64,000 nt of DNA from Streptomyces uncialis (GTDB taxonomy: Bacteria; Actinomycetota; Actinomycetes; Streptomycetales; Streptomycetaceae), in assembly GCF_036250755.1 (NCBI RefSeq), contig NZ_CP109583.1, positions 1,054,001 to 1,118,000 of the forward strand. Reading direction: 5' to 3'. Shown here in pieces: positions 34,315 to 42,977 of this stretch. The translations under genes were made by a program, and so were the position numbers. Every line of letters begins with the position of its first letter. The stretch's first letter is position 1. Below the pieces are notes generated by a model, which was not told the origin of the DNA, did no database searches, and saw only the letters and a program-made list of their open reading frames with translations.

Positions 34315-35078
34315 TCCTCTCCGGCGGCGGCCCGCAGACCGGCCGCCAACAACTGAAGGTCCGAACCGACCATGAGGTAGCCGGCGTCACCGAGACCCAG
34401 GCCCGCCGCGGCGCCCCGGCTCGGCGCCCAGCCGCCGAACGCCACCGACGCGGTACGGGCGGCCTCTCCCACCCGGTCCACCGCGGCCCGGAGCACCGCC
34501 GGGTCCGCCGGCAGCCCCAGGTCGACCGCGAGGTCGGTGCTGCCGACGAAGCACACGTCGAGCGCGGCGACCAGCTCCGGCAGCGGGTCGGTCCGCGCCG
34601 TCTCGATCTGGCCCACGAGCACCGGCGGGTCGTCCCGCTCGCTACGCAGGAACCCGGCGAGTGGCGCCGCGCCGAACCGGGCGGCCCTGTTGGCCAGGCT
34701 CACCGACCGGCGGCCGGCCGGAGCGAACCGGGTGGCCGCCACCAGTGCCTCGGTCTGGGCGACACGGGTGAGCATGGAGAGCTGGACGCCGGCCGCCCCG
34801 GCCTCCAGGAGCCGGTTGACGGCGGCGGCGTCCACCTCGGGCACGCGGACCAGTGCGGGCAGGCCGCAGAGGTCCGCGTGGCGTACCAGGCCGACGGCGT
34901 CCCGCTCGGTGAGGGTGGAGTGTTCGAGGTCGACGACCACGAACGCGAACCCGGCCGCGGCGGCCAGTTCCACCACGTCGGGTGACGCCAGCTTGAGAAA
35001 CGTACCGACGGCGGGTTTCCCCGCGGTGAGGGCCGCGCGCAGTCGGCGGCGCGACAGATGGACGTCACCGGTGGTCAT
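34305..35078 (-). CDS. HpcH/HpaI family aldolase
   Basis: A 257-residue class II pyruvate-type aldolase. Features: GTFLKLASPDVVELAAAAGF, VVVDLEHSTL, RVPEVDAA, then the metal-ligand Glu in GQIETARTDP and Asp in FVGSTDLAVDLG. The family splits 4-hydroxy-2-oxo acids formed in aromatic degradation to pyruvate or oxaloacetate and an aldehyde. The aldehyde could be taken by the dehydrogenase at 47975. Second last gene of a minus-strand catabolic operon; ATG 35078 lies 140 bases after the amidohydrolase stop, and the space is filled by tandem repeats. Confidence 0.9.
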   Translation of the reverse strand: MTTGDVHLSRRRLRAALTAGKPAVGTFLKLASPDVVELAAAAGFAFVVVDLEHSTLTERDAVGLVRHADLCGLPALVRVPEVDAAAVNRLLEAGAAGVQLSMLTRVAQTEALVAATRFAPAGRRSVSLANRAARFGAAPLAGFLRSERDDPPVLVGQIETARTDPLPELVAALDVCFVGSTDLAVDLGLPADPAVLRAAVDRVGEAARTASVAFGGWAPSRGAAAGLGLGDAGYLMVGSDLQLLAAGLRAAAGEECQ

Positions 35079-35095
35079 CCGATCCTCTTCCGGGA

Positions 35096-35222
35096 GTGCG
35101 GGTGTCTGGTCCCGGCCAGGAGTACGGGTGTCAGGTCCCGGCCGGGAGTACGGGTGTCAGGTCCGCCCCCCGGCAGCGCACAGCGTGGGTGTCAGGTCCC
35201 CGTCCGGGTGCGTGGGGGTCAG
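35096..35222. repeat. GTACGGGTGTCAGGTCC-type tandem repeats
   Basis: GGGTGTC(A/T)GGTCC units begin near 35100, 35126, 35152 and 35187 (spacing 26, 26, 35). The array fills the gap between the aldolase and amidohydrolase genes and reaches the amidohydrolase stop codon. Confidence 0.8.
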
Positions 35223-36382
35223 GCCGATCGCAGGCCGCGCCACGGCACGATGTCGATCTCGGCGCCGCCGTGCAGCACCACGGTCGGCTCCAGGCGCGGC
35301 GCGCGGATCGCGTTGCCCGCGGCGTCGGGCAGGGTGACCTCCTCGGTCTCGGTGACGACCGTGACATCCGCCCGTCCGCCGACCTCCAGCCGCCCGTATC
35401 CCTCGGTGTCGAGCCCGAGCAGCCGCGCCGGGGCGACGGTGGCGCGCCGGACGCACTCCTCCAGCGGAGCGCCGAGCGCGACCAGTTTGGAGATGCTGGT
35501 GAGCAGGTCGAACACCGGGCCGTGCCAGTTGCGGGCGCTGGTGTCGGAGCTGAGGACATCGGGCAGGAAGCCGTCGGCGATCGCCCGGCGCGCCACCTCG
35601 AAGCTGAGGTTGCTCCGGCCGTGGGCGGAGTCGAAGAGCACACCGCGTTCACGGGCGGCGGTCACGGCGGGCTGCACCCGGTCGCCGTCGAGTATCCCGT
35701 GCGGCTTGCCGGTGTAGCAGTGCGCGACGATGTCGCCGGGGCGCAGATAGTCCAGGACGACGGGCAGCGGCTCCGCGGTCTCGCCGATGTGCAGCATCAG
35801 CGGGAGACCGGCCTGTTCGGCCAGGGACACGGACTTCTTCAGCAGCGGTTCCCAGTTCTCGCCGACGACGTCCTCGGAGAGACGGATCTTGAAGCCGCGC
35901 ACGATGTCGGGGTGGGCCTCGGCGGTCGCGAGCGCGTCCTCGGGGACCAGGGTGTCGGGGTTCAGCAGTTCACCGAACCTGAAGTCGATCAGACCGAGTA
36001 CCGAGACATTGAGGAAGTTGACGATACGCAGCGGGTTCGCCTCGACCACGAGCTTGCGGAAGGCCGGGAACGTCGAGGCGCCGGCCGTTCCGGCGTCCGC
36101 CGCGGCGACCACGCCCCGGCGCAGATGGGCTTCCTCGGCGGGGGCGCCGACGGCGGAGACGTACTGGAAGATATGGGTGTGGCCCTCGACGAGGCCCGGC
36201 AGCACGGTGGAGCCGGTGACGTCGATCGTGCGGGCCGCGTTCGCCGCCAGACCCTCGCCGATCGCGGTGATGCGGTCACCGGTGACCGCCACGTCGAGCC
36301 GGGCGTTCGTGGCCGATGCCGGGTCGATGACGGTGCCGCCGGCCAGGACGAGGTCGTAGGACGGCACGGAGGAGATGGACAT
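35219..36382 (-). CDS. Amidohydrolase/deacetylase-type metallohydrolase
   Basis: A 387-residue TIM-barrel amidohydrolase of the group once annotated as dihydroorotase-like (PRK09237). Metal ligands: EGHTHIF (H-x-H), a probably carboxylated Lys in GFKIRLSED, His in LMLHIGE and VAHCYTG, and Asp in LSSDTS. The family removes acyl groups or opens cyclic amides. In a ring-degradation operon it could split an amide or lactam. It follows the fumarylacetoacetase-family gene by 27 bases. Confidence 0.9.
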   Translation of the reverse strand: MSISSVPSYDLVLAGGTVIDPASATNARLDVAVTGDRITAIGEGLAANAARTIDVTGSTVLPGLVEGHTHIFQYVSAVGAPAEEAHLRRGVVAAADAGTAGASTFPAFRKLVVEANPLRIVNFLNVSVLGLIDFRFGELLNPDTLVPEDALATAEAHPDIVRGFKIRLSEDVVGENWEPLLKKSVSLAEQAGLPLMLHIGETAEPLPVVLDYLRPGDIVAHCYTGKPHGILDGDRVQPAVTAARERGVLFDSAHGRSNLSFEVARRAIADGFLPDVLSSDTSARNWHGPVFDLLTSISKLVALGAPLEECVRRATVAPARLLGLDTEGYGRLEVGGRADVTVVTETEEVTLPDAAGNAIRAPRLEPTVVLHGGAEIDIVPWRGLRSA

Positions 36383-36409
36383 CGGTGTGGTCTCCAGGGT
36401 GTGGGGCGG

Positions 36410-37270
36410 TCAGCTGACCGGTTCGGTCAGCCGGTGGTCGTGCGCCAGGGCGTCCGAGGGACGCACGACGCGGGTGACGAGGGGCAGCACACCGTCCACC
36501 TCGACCCGTACCTCGTCGCCGTCGGCGAGGAAGCACGCGCGGTCCTGGCCGGTGCCGGCCGGGGTTCCGGTAAGGACGACGTCGCCGGGTTCGAGCGCGG
36601 CGAACCATGACAGCCTGCTGAGCAGATCGGGGATCGGGAAGATCATCCCGGCGCTCGTGTCGTCCTGGAGGAGCGTGCCGTTGACCCGGGTCCGTACGCG
36701 GATCGCGTCGCGGTCGGGCAGGTCGTCGGGGGTGCGCAGCGACGGGCCGATCGGGGTGAATCCCGGGTAGCTCTTGGCCAGGGCGGGGATTCCCGTGGTG
36801 CGCATGACATCGCGGGCCGTCATGTCGTTGGCGGCGGTGACGGCGGCGATCGCGGGCCAGATGTCCGCCTCGGCCGCCTGGTAGAGCCGGCGCCCGACGA
36901 CGACCGCGATCTCCCCCTCGTAGTCGGGTTCGGTCGCGGCCCCCGGGATCACCACCCGCGCGCCGGGTGCCGGCACGCCTGAGGACGCGGCCAGGTACAG
37001 GATCGGCTCCCCGGGCAGCGCCCGGCCGGTCCGGGCCGCCTTGGACGTGTAGTTGAGCCCGACGCCCCATACCGCGCGGGGTCGGCCGAGCGGCGCCATG
37101 AGCGTGGCGGTGTCGAGCGGGATACGCCGGCGCACCGTGCGGGACGCCAGGCTCCGTAGCGAGCCCTCCTCTGCGAGGACCGCGCCGACGTGCGGATATG
37201 CAGTGTCCAGCAGGGCGACGGCCCCGTCCTCGATCCGGCCCAGGCCGGATTGTGTCGTCACTACATGCAT
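36410..37270 (-). CDS. Fumarylacetoacetate hydrolase family protein
   Basis: A 286-residue FAH-fold enzyme that hydrolyses, decarboxylates or isomerises ring-cleavage products. Signature: GVGLNYTSKAAR, the metal-binding EPDYEGEIAVVVGR, VTAANDMTARDV, and LTGTPAGTG. I place the start at ATG 37270: the likely promoter at 37279-37307 would begin transcription at about this codon, suggesting a leaderless mRNA. ATG 37279 is in frame but would lie in the -10 region. First gene of the FAH-amidohydrolase-aldolase-cupin operon. Confidence 0.88.
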   Translation of the reverse strand: MHVVTTQSGLGRIEDGAVALLDTAYPHVGAVLAEEGSLRSLASRTVRRRIPLDTATLMAPLGRPRAVWGVGLNYTSKAARTGRALPGEPILYLAASSGVPAPGARVVIPGAATEPDYEGEIAVVVGRRLYQAAEADIWPAIAAVTAANDMTARDVMRTTGIPALAKSYPGFTPIGPSLRTPDDLPDRDAIRVRTRVNGTLLQDDTSAGMIFPIPDLLSRLSWFAALEPGDVVLTGTPAGTGQDRACFLADGDEVRVEVDGVLPLVTRVVRPSDALAHDHRLTEPVS

Positions 37271-37278
37271 GGCAAGCA

Positions 37279-37314
37279 TCTTTTAATGCGAGACGGCATC
37301 ATGTCAAGCGATAC
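37279..37314 (-). promoter_or_regulatory. Candidate operator/promoter of the FAH operon
   Basis: On the minus strand TTGACA (37302-37307) is followed after 16-18 bases by a weak -10 (TAAAAG/AAAGAT). GTATCGC and CCGTCTCGCATT (37285-37314) reproduce the layout at 31421-31450 (22 of 30 bases identical), with the GTCTCGCATT core between the two promoter boxes. Confidence 0.65.
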
Positions 37315-37765
37315 GCAAAGCCAGGCCGGGGACGCGCGGAACCCCGTCCGCGCAGCAGGCGGACGGGGATTCCGGAGAGTCAACGCGCGTCGTCACGGGC
37401 GCAGTCGGCGCGGGAGGGGACAGGGCGGGGCGGTCGGCGGTGGTGGCCCGGCGGTGCACCGGACCCGGTACGGCGTGATCGCCTTCAGCGCCTGTACGGC
37501 ACCCCCGCCACCGTCGTCCCAGGTGTCACGGTGTGCGCGTCGACGGCCGCGTTCTTCCCGCCGCCCCGGCCCAGTTCGAGGGGATTTGTATTGGCCATTG
37601 ACAACCGTCGGCGGGCGCCCATAACGTTCGGCCGACCTGATCGGGGGGCAACAAACCGGTCAGGGGGAGCGCCTGCGGCGCTTCGCGGAGACCGTTGCAT
37701 GCCGACCAGGTGTGCGACGCGCTGGCCGGCGACCGAAGTCCCACAGCCAGCGGAGGGTCTCTCCC
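37315..37765. other. Divergent intergenic region, FAH and alcohol dehydrogenase operons
   Basis: No gene is seen in these 451 bases. A promoter for the plus-strand operon is at 37598-37627, which would give a 5' leader of about 130 bases. The leader is GC-rich; no known riboswitch fold was recognised. Confidence 0.55.
37598..37627 (+). promoter_or_regulatory. Housekeeping-type promoter of the alcohol dehydrogenase operon
   Basis: TTGACA (37598-37603) and TAACGT (37622-37627) are 18 bases apart, close to the consensus for the principal Streptomyces sigma factor. Transcription would start near 37634. Confidence 0.6.
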
Positions 37766-38863
37766 ATGAAGGTTGTACTCCATCGAACGCACGGCGGCCC
37801 GGATGTGCTCCAGGTGGCCGACGTACCCATGCCCGATCCAGGGGCGGACGAGGTGCTCGTCCGCGTCGAAGCCTGTGGGCTCAACCACCTCGACGTCCTG
37901 CAAAGACGCGGGCCCTCATTGATCCCCGGATTCACCCTACCGCACGTCAGTGGCATGGACATCGCAGGCACCATCGCGGCGGTCGGCCCGGCGGGCGACG
38001 GGCGGCCGGACACCGATCCCGCGAGCAACGGCCACGCGGGCAAGGGCCGGACGGGCGGCGCGAGCCCGCTCGCCGAGGGCGCGCGCGTCGTCGTGAACCC
38101 GGCCGTGCCGTGCGGGAACTGCGCGGACTGTGTCGCCGGAGCCGACGGCAGATGCGCGACCGCGGGGGTCATCGGCGCCAACCTGGCCGGTGGCTACGCC
38201 GAGTACGTACTCGTCCCGACGGCCAATGTGCACCAGGTGCCGGACGAGGTCGACCTGGTCGACGCGGCCGTCGTGCCGACGATCTGGATGACGGCCTGGC
38301 ACGCGCTCGTCGAGATCGGCAAGGTCCGCCTCGGTGAGACGGTGCTGATCCACGCGGCCGGCAGCGGTGTCAGCACCGCGCTGATCCAGCTGGCCAAGGC
38401 CGCCGGTGCCCGTGTGGTCACCACGGTCGGTTCGGACGCGAAGACCGAGTACGCACGCGGGCTGGGCGCCGATGTGGTGGTCAACTCCACGACCGAGGAC
38501 GTCGTGGCGGCCGTCCGCGAGGTCACCGGCGGGCGCGGCGCCGACCTGGTGCTCGACCATGTCGGCCCGGCCACCTGGAACACCGGCGTGTACAGCCTCG
38601 CGCCGCGCGGGCGGCTGGTGTTCTTCGGCAACACGACCGGCAACCGGGCCGAGTTCGACCTGGTGTACGCCTACCACTTCGGGCTCCAGCTGCTCGGCTC
38701 GGACCCGTACGACCGCCGTGAGTTCGCCGCGATGCTCGACGCCTACTGGGCCTCGACGTTCCGCACGCCGATCGACAGCGAGTTCCCGCTGGTCGACGCC
38801 GCGGCGGCGCAGGAGCGGATGGAGTCGCGCCGCGCCACCGGCAAGATCGTGCTGCGCCCATGA
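37766..38863 (+). CDS. Zinc-binding alcohol dehydrogenase/quinone oxidoreductase
   Basis: A 365-residue medium-chain reductase. The GHE position reads PHVSGMDIAG; structural Cys cluster CGNCADCVAGADGRC is present; NAD(P) motif HAAGSGVSTALIQLAKAAG and DLVLDHVG follow. A Gly/Asp-rich insert of about 30 residues lies near residue 75-105. ATG 37766 is eight bases after GGAGGG. It overlaps the methyltransferase gene by 4 bases and starts a four-gene plus-strand operon (dehydrogenase, methyltransferase, TrzA-like deaminase, VOC protein). It could oxidise or reduce a side chain of the island's substrate. Confidence 0.9.
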   Translation: MKVVLHRTHGGPDVLQVADVPMPDPGADEVLVRVEACGLNHLDVLQRRGPSLIPGFTLPHVSGMDIAGTIAAVGPAGDGRPDTDPASNGHAGKGRTGGASPLAEGARVVVNPAVPCGNCADCVAGADGRCATAGVIGANLAGGYAEYVLVPTANVHQVPDEVDLVDAAVVPTIWMTAWHALVEIGKVRLGETVLIHAAGSGVSTALIQLAKAAGARVVTTVGSDAKTEYARGLGADVVVNSTTEDVVAAVREVTGGRGADLVLDHVGPATWNTGVYSLAPRGRLVFFGNTTGNRAEFDLVYAYHFGLQLLGSDPYDRREFAAMLDAYWASTFRTPIDSEFPLVDAAAAQERMESRRATGKIVLRP

Positions 38864-39948
38864 ACACGGCGCCCGCCGCCCCGGTCGGCCCGGCGCCGGT
38901 GTGGGACGTGATCAACGGCTTCACCTCCTACTGGGCGTTGTCGGCCGCGCTCGACCTCGGTCTGTTCGACGCCCTGGCGGAGGAGGACACCCGTACCGGA
39001 CTGGACTCCGCAAGGCTGGCGGACGCGATCGGGGCGGCCGGGCCCGGCCCGGTGACCGTGCTGGCGGAGACCCTGGTCGCGCTCGGACTGCTCGACGCCG
39101 ACGCGGACCGCTTCCGGCTCACACCCGTGGCCGAGCGCTATCTGGTGTCGGCGTCCCCGGCCTCGATGGCCGCACTCGTGCGGTACTCGCCCGGACCGCC
39201 CGCGGCCTGGCCCGGCCTGGCCGGCACCGTGCGCACCGGCGCACCCGATCCGGCTGTGACAGCCGGTCTCACCGAGCTGTACCCGGCGCTCGTCCGCGCG
39301 ACCGGCCCGACCCAGGCCGGGGTGGCGACAGCCGTCGCCGCCGAGCTGGAGCGCCGCGGATGGTGGCCGGAGCGGCCGACGGTCGTGGACCTCGGCTGCG
39401 GCTCGGGAGCATGGCTGACCGCGCTGCTGCGCACCCGGCCGAACGGCACGGTCGTCGCGGTCGACCGGCCGGACGTGCTGCCGATCGCCGAGCGGGCGGC
39501 CACCGACGCCGGACTGCGGGAGCGGGTGATCCCCGTCGCGGGTGACTACCTCGACGTCCCGCTTCCGGTCGCCGCGGCCGATGTCGTCGTCCTGGCGCAT
39601 GTCCTGCGCGCCGAACCGGCCGACCGGGCACGGCGGTTGCTCGCCCGGGCGGTCCGACTGGCCGGTGCGGACGGGGTCGTCGTGGTTGTCGACTACCCCC
39701 GTCCCGACCCGGCCGACGCCCGGCGCGACGGCGAGGACCGCGGTGCCGTCTGCGCCGCCGCCCGTCATGAACTGCTGCTGTCACTGACGATGCTGGCCTC
39801 GACCGCGGGGCTCGGGGTCACGGACGCGGACCTGCGCGCGTGGGCCGGAGCGGCCGGAGCCGAACTGGTCGACTCGTTCGAGCCGGTGCCGCGCCAGCAC
39901 GTCAGCCTCATCCGCTCCCGCTCCCGCACTCCGGAGGCCACCTCGTGA
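38860..39948 (+). CDS. O/N-methyltransferase (family 2 type)
   Basis: A 362-residue SAM-dependent methyltransferase. The N-terminal 110 residues are a dimerisation/winged-helix domain (DVINGFTSYWALSAALDLGLFDAL); the SAM site is VVDLGCGSGAWLTALL, with an acidic VAVDRPDVLP loop and VVVLAHVLRAE. The family usually methylates hydroxyls of small aromatic molecules. A methyltransferase in a degradation operon is uncommon; it could be a demethylating or protective enzyme. ATGA and GTGA overlaps couple it to both neighbours. Confidence 0.88.
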   Translation: MNTAPAAPVGPAPVWDVINGFTSYWALSAALDLGLFDALAEEDTRTGLDSARLADAIGAAGPGPVTVLAETLVALGLLDADADRFRLTPVAERYLVSASPASMAALVRYSPGPPAAWPGLAGTVRTGAPDPAVTAGLTELYPALVRATGPTQAGVATAVAAELERRGWWPERPTVVDLGCGSGAWLTALLRTRPNGTVVAVDRPDVLPIAERAATDAGLRERVIPVAGDYLDVPLPVAAADVVVLAHVLRAEPADRARRLLARAVRLAGADGVVVVVDYPRPDPADARRDGEDRGAVCAAARHELLLSLTMLASTAGLGVTDADLRAWAGAAGAELVDSFEPVPRQHVSLIRSRSRTPEATS

Positions 39949-41348
39949 ATTCCCCGAACGTCACGGCACCCGCCGACACCCTGATCGTCAACACCCTCGT
40001 CGTGACGATGGACGACTCGCGCCGTGTGATCAGCGACGGCGCGGTCGCCATCCGGGACGACCTGATCGTGGCCGTCGGCAAGACCGCCGACGTGACCGCC
40101 CAGTGGCACAGCGACACCGTCATCGCGGGCGAACGGTTCGTCGTCACCCCGGGACTGATCAATACGCATGTCCACATCACCGGCGAACCGCTCACCCGCG
40201 GCTTCGTCCCGGACGACACCCCGTTCCTGGAGAACGTCTTCGAGTGGCTCACCCCGATCCACACCCACTACACCGAGGAGGACGAACACATATCGGCCCA
40301 GCTCGCGTCGCTGGAGATGCTCAAGAGCGGGACGACCTCGTTCCTGGAAGCCGGGACGATCCGGTTCATCGACCCGGTGGTCGAGGCCCTCACCGAGATC
40401 GGCATCCGCGCCCGTGTCGGACCGTGGGCGTGGGATCTCGTACCCGAGCCAGAGGTGCTGCGGCTGTCGACCAAGCAGGCGATCGCGCGTCTGAACGACA
40501 CGATGGACCGGTACGCCTCGGTGGCCGACGGCCGTATCCAGGCCTGGCCGATCATCATCGGCCACACCTGTTGCAGCGACGAGCTGTGGCGGGCCGCGAA
40601 GGGGCTGTCGGTCGAGTGCGGCACCGGGTTCAGCGCCCATATGTCCCCGGCGGCGATGGACCCCGAAGGGTTCCTCGCGGCGTTCGGGCAACGGCCGATG
40701 GTGCACCTGGACGAGATCGGCGTGCTGGGCCCGAACGTGACCCTGACCCACGCCGTCCATGTGGACGACGACGAGGTGGCGGTGCTCGCCAGGACCCGGA
40801 CGAATGTGTCGCACTGCCCGACCACGGCGCTCAAGGTGTCCTACGGCGTGACACAGATCGGCAAGTTCCCCGAGATGGTGGCCGCCGGAGTGAACGTGGC
40901 GATCGGCACCGACGGCAACAACGCCTCGAACTACCACGACCTGATGCGCGCGACGTATCTGGTCGCCGGGCTGTTCAAGGACGCGCGGCGTGACGCCAGG
41001 ATCTTCCCGGCCGAGGACGCGTTCGCGATGGCGACCCGGGCCGGCGCGCGTGCCTTGCAGGCCGACCACGAGATCGGCTCGGTCGAGACGGGCAAGAAGG
41101 CCGACCTGGTCCTGCACGACACCCACCGGCCCGAGTGGCGGCCACTGCACAACGTCGCCAACCAGCTTGTGTGGTCGGCCGACGGACGCGGTGTGCACAC
41201 CGTGTTCGTCGACGGGCGGCGCGTCGTGGACGACTACCGCTGCACGACGGTCGACGAGGACGACCTGCTGCGCCGCGCCCAGAAGGCCGGTGAGGGAATC
41301 GTGGCCCGCTCCGGTCTGCCCGACCGGGCCAAATGGCCCACCGTCTGA
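39945..41348 (+). CDS. ATZ/TRZ-type amidohydrolase (chlorohydrolase/deaminase)
   Basis: A 467-residue metal-dependent hydrolase of the AtzB/TrzA/SAH-deaminase group. Ligands: N-THVHITGE (H-x-H) near residue 69, His in FSAHMSP, His in LTHAVHVDDDE, and Asp in IGTDGNNASN. These enzymes remove amino or halo groups from N-heterocycles such as triazines, purines and cytosine. GTG 39945 overlaps the methyltransferase stop by 4 bases and has GGAGG seven bases upstream. With the nucleoside-like importer next door it points to an N-heterocyclic or amino-substituted substrate. Confidence 0.9.
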   Translation: MNSPNVTAPADTLIVNTLVVTMDDSRRVISDGAVAIRDDLIVAVGKTADVTAQWHSDTVIAGERFVVTPGLINTHVHITGEPLTRGFVPDDTPFLENVFEWLTPIHTHYTEEDEHISAQLASLEMLKSGTTSFLEAGTIRFIDPVVEALTEIGIRARVGPWAWDLVPEPEVLRLSTKQAIARLNDTMDRYASVADGRIQAWPIIIGHTCCSDELWRAAKGLSVECGTGFSAHMSPAAMDPEGFLAAFGQRPMVHLDEIGVLGPNVTLTHAVHVDDDEVAVLARTRTNVSHCPTTALKVSYGVTQIGKFPEMVAAGVNVAIGTDGNNASNYHDLMRATYLVAGLFKDARRDARIFPAEDAFAMATRAGARALQADHEIGSVETGKKADLVLHDTHRPEWRPLHNVANQLVWSADGRGVHTVFVDGRRVVDDYRCTTVDEDDLLRRAQKAGEGIVARSGLPDRAKWPTV

Positions 41349-41523
41349 CCGCACGACCACACGACCACACAGCCGGACGGCCGGTCGGCGCGACAGCCAC
41401 GCGCCGCGGTCGGGCCGCACGAAGCGCACCACGCACATTCCGCACATTCCGCACATGAAGAAGCGCACCACGCGCGTCACTCACATGAATCCGACGCATG
41501 AGATGAACGAGGAGAGCCGAACC

Positions 41524-41991
41524 ATGGCAGAACTGACCGAACCCCGCTGGACCCATGTCGCCCTGCCGGTCAGCGACCTGGACCGATCGATCGAGTTCTA
41601 CGAGCGCATCACCCCGTTGGTGCTGGTCACCAAGAACGACGACGACAACGGGCGCGGCGCCTGGCTGTCGAACAAGGGCCAGGTCGACTCACCGCTGGTC
41701 CTGGTCCTGGCCGAGTTCATTCCCGAGGTCGGGGCGCGCTTCGGTATCGAGCCGGGCAAGAAGGTGACGACGCTGGCGCCGTTCGCGCACATCGGTATCG
41801 AGCTGCCCAACCGTGAGGACGTCGACGCGGTCGCGGCCAAGGCGCGTGAGACGGGCAATCTGCGGTGGGAGCCGGTGGAGATGGCCGCCCACATCGGGTA
41901 CATCTGCGCCGTGAACGACCCCGACGGCAACACCATCGAGTTCTCGCACAACCAGAAGGTGTTCTCGACCATCCAGGAGCTGTGGGGCTGA
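41524..41991 (+). CDS. Glyoxalase/VOC family protein
   Basis: A 155-residue single-module VOC protein (begins with RWTHVALPVSDLDRSIEFYE and ends with NDPDGNTIEFSH). His in THVALP and Glu in NTIEFSH are at the usual metal positions; another His appears in APFAHIGIEL. It may be a lyase, isomerase or dioxygenase. ATG 41524 has GGAG upstream. It lies 175 bases after the deaminase gene, with short GCACATTCC repeats in between, and is probably the last gene of this operon. Confidence 0.85.
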   Translation: MAELTEPRWTHVALPVSDLDRSIEFYERITPLVLVTKNDDDNGRGAWLSNKGQVDSPLVLVLAEFIPEVGARFGIEPGKKVTTLAPFAHIGIELPNREDVDAVAAKARETGNLRWEPVEMAAHIGYICAVNDPDGNTIEFSHNQKVFSTIQELWG

Positions 41992-42003
41992 GCTTCGGGC
42001 ACA

Positions 42004-42041
42004 AGGACGCCGGTTCCGCGTGATCGCGGGACCGGCGTCCT
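42004..42041. terminator. Bidirectional terminator between VOC and permease genes
   Basis: A 17-bp stem (42004-42020 with 42025-42041) with one G-U-type pair and a TGAT loop, between convergent genes. Confidence 0.85.
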
Positions 42042-42062
42042 CCGTCGTGTGCCCCCGTGCCG

Positions 42063-42977
42063 TCAGGTCGAACCGCGCAGGAAGGGGCGGCCGAGGGCGG
42101 CGGGTTCCCGGTGCTGACCGGCGAACAGCAGCATGGCGAGGAGCGCGAGCAGATACGGGGCCGCGACGAGCAGTTGCGGATTGAGGGTGACGCCGAGCGC
42201 GGGGAGCGCCAGGCGCATCGCGTCGGCGAGGCCGAAGACCAGACAGCCGAGCAGGGTACGGCCGAGCCGCCACGCTCCGAAGATCACCGCGGCGATGACG
42301 AGGTACCCGCGTCCGGCGGTCATGTTCTGGTTGAACGATCCGACCTCGCCGACCGCGAGATAGGCGCCGCCGAGTCCGGCCAGCGCGCCGCACCAGAGCA
42401 GGGCCTGCCGGCGCCGTGCGTTGACCTTGATGCCCGCGACATCGGCGGCCTGCGGGTTCTCCCCCACCGCCCGCAGTTCCAGGCCCCAGCGGCTGCGCTG
42501 CACCAGCCACCAGGTGAGCGGCACCAGCAGGATCAGCAGATAGGCGGGCCAGCGTACGGAGAACAGCGGTGCGCCGATGAGCGGGATGTCCCGCAGCAGC
42601 GGGATCGACAGCGTCCCGACCTGGTGCGAGGCGAACTGCTTCGTCGTGATCAGGTAGCTCGTCAGTCCGAGCGCCAGCGCGCTGAGCACCAGGCCGACGA
42701 CGAAGGTGTTGATCTGGGCCCGGTGGGAGAGATTGCCGTGCACGAAGCCGACGACCAGGCCGGTCAGGACGCCGACGGCGAGGCCGGTCGTGGCGCTGCC
42801 CGTGGCGCTCGCGGTGGCGACCGAGGTGAACGCGGCGCCGAGCATCATCGCCTCGACGGAGATGTTCATCGCTCCGGCGCGCTGGGCCAGGTACTCGCCA
42901 CAGGCGGCGAACGCCAGCGGCACGGTCAGCCGGACCCCGCTCGCCAGAATGGTGCTGGTGCTGTCCAGGACACTCAC
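42063..42977 (-). CDS. ABC importer permease 2 (nucleoside/BMP type)
   Basis: A 304-residue membrane protein with about nine helices, of the BPD_transp_2 family (start of the conserved part near VPLAFAACGEYLAQRAGAMN; EAA-like region with VGENPQAADVAGIKV). Typical of BMP-linked nucleoside importers (NupQ-like). GTG 42977 overlaps the other permease gene by 4 bases. It is the last gene of the importer operon. Confidence 0.92.
   Translation of the reverse strand: MSVLDSTSTILASGVRLTVPLAFAACGEYLAQRAGAMNISVEAMMLGAAFTSVATASATGSATTGLAVGVLTGLVVGFVHGNLSHRAQINTFVVGLVLSALALGLTSYLITTKQFASHQVGTLSIPLLRDIPLIGAPLFSVRWPAYLLILLVPLTWWLVQRSRWGLELRAVGENPQAADVAGIKVNARRRQALLWCGALAGLGGAYLAVGEVGSFNQNMTAGRGYLVIAAVIFGAWRLGRTLLGCLVFGLADAMRLALPALGVTLNPQLLVAAPYLLALLAMLLFAGQHREPAALGRPFLRGST

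Noticed and set aside
37627..37765. Riboswitch in the 130-base leader of the dehydrogenase operon
   Set aside because: I could not match it to any known riboswitch consensus; only GC-rich pairing is visible.
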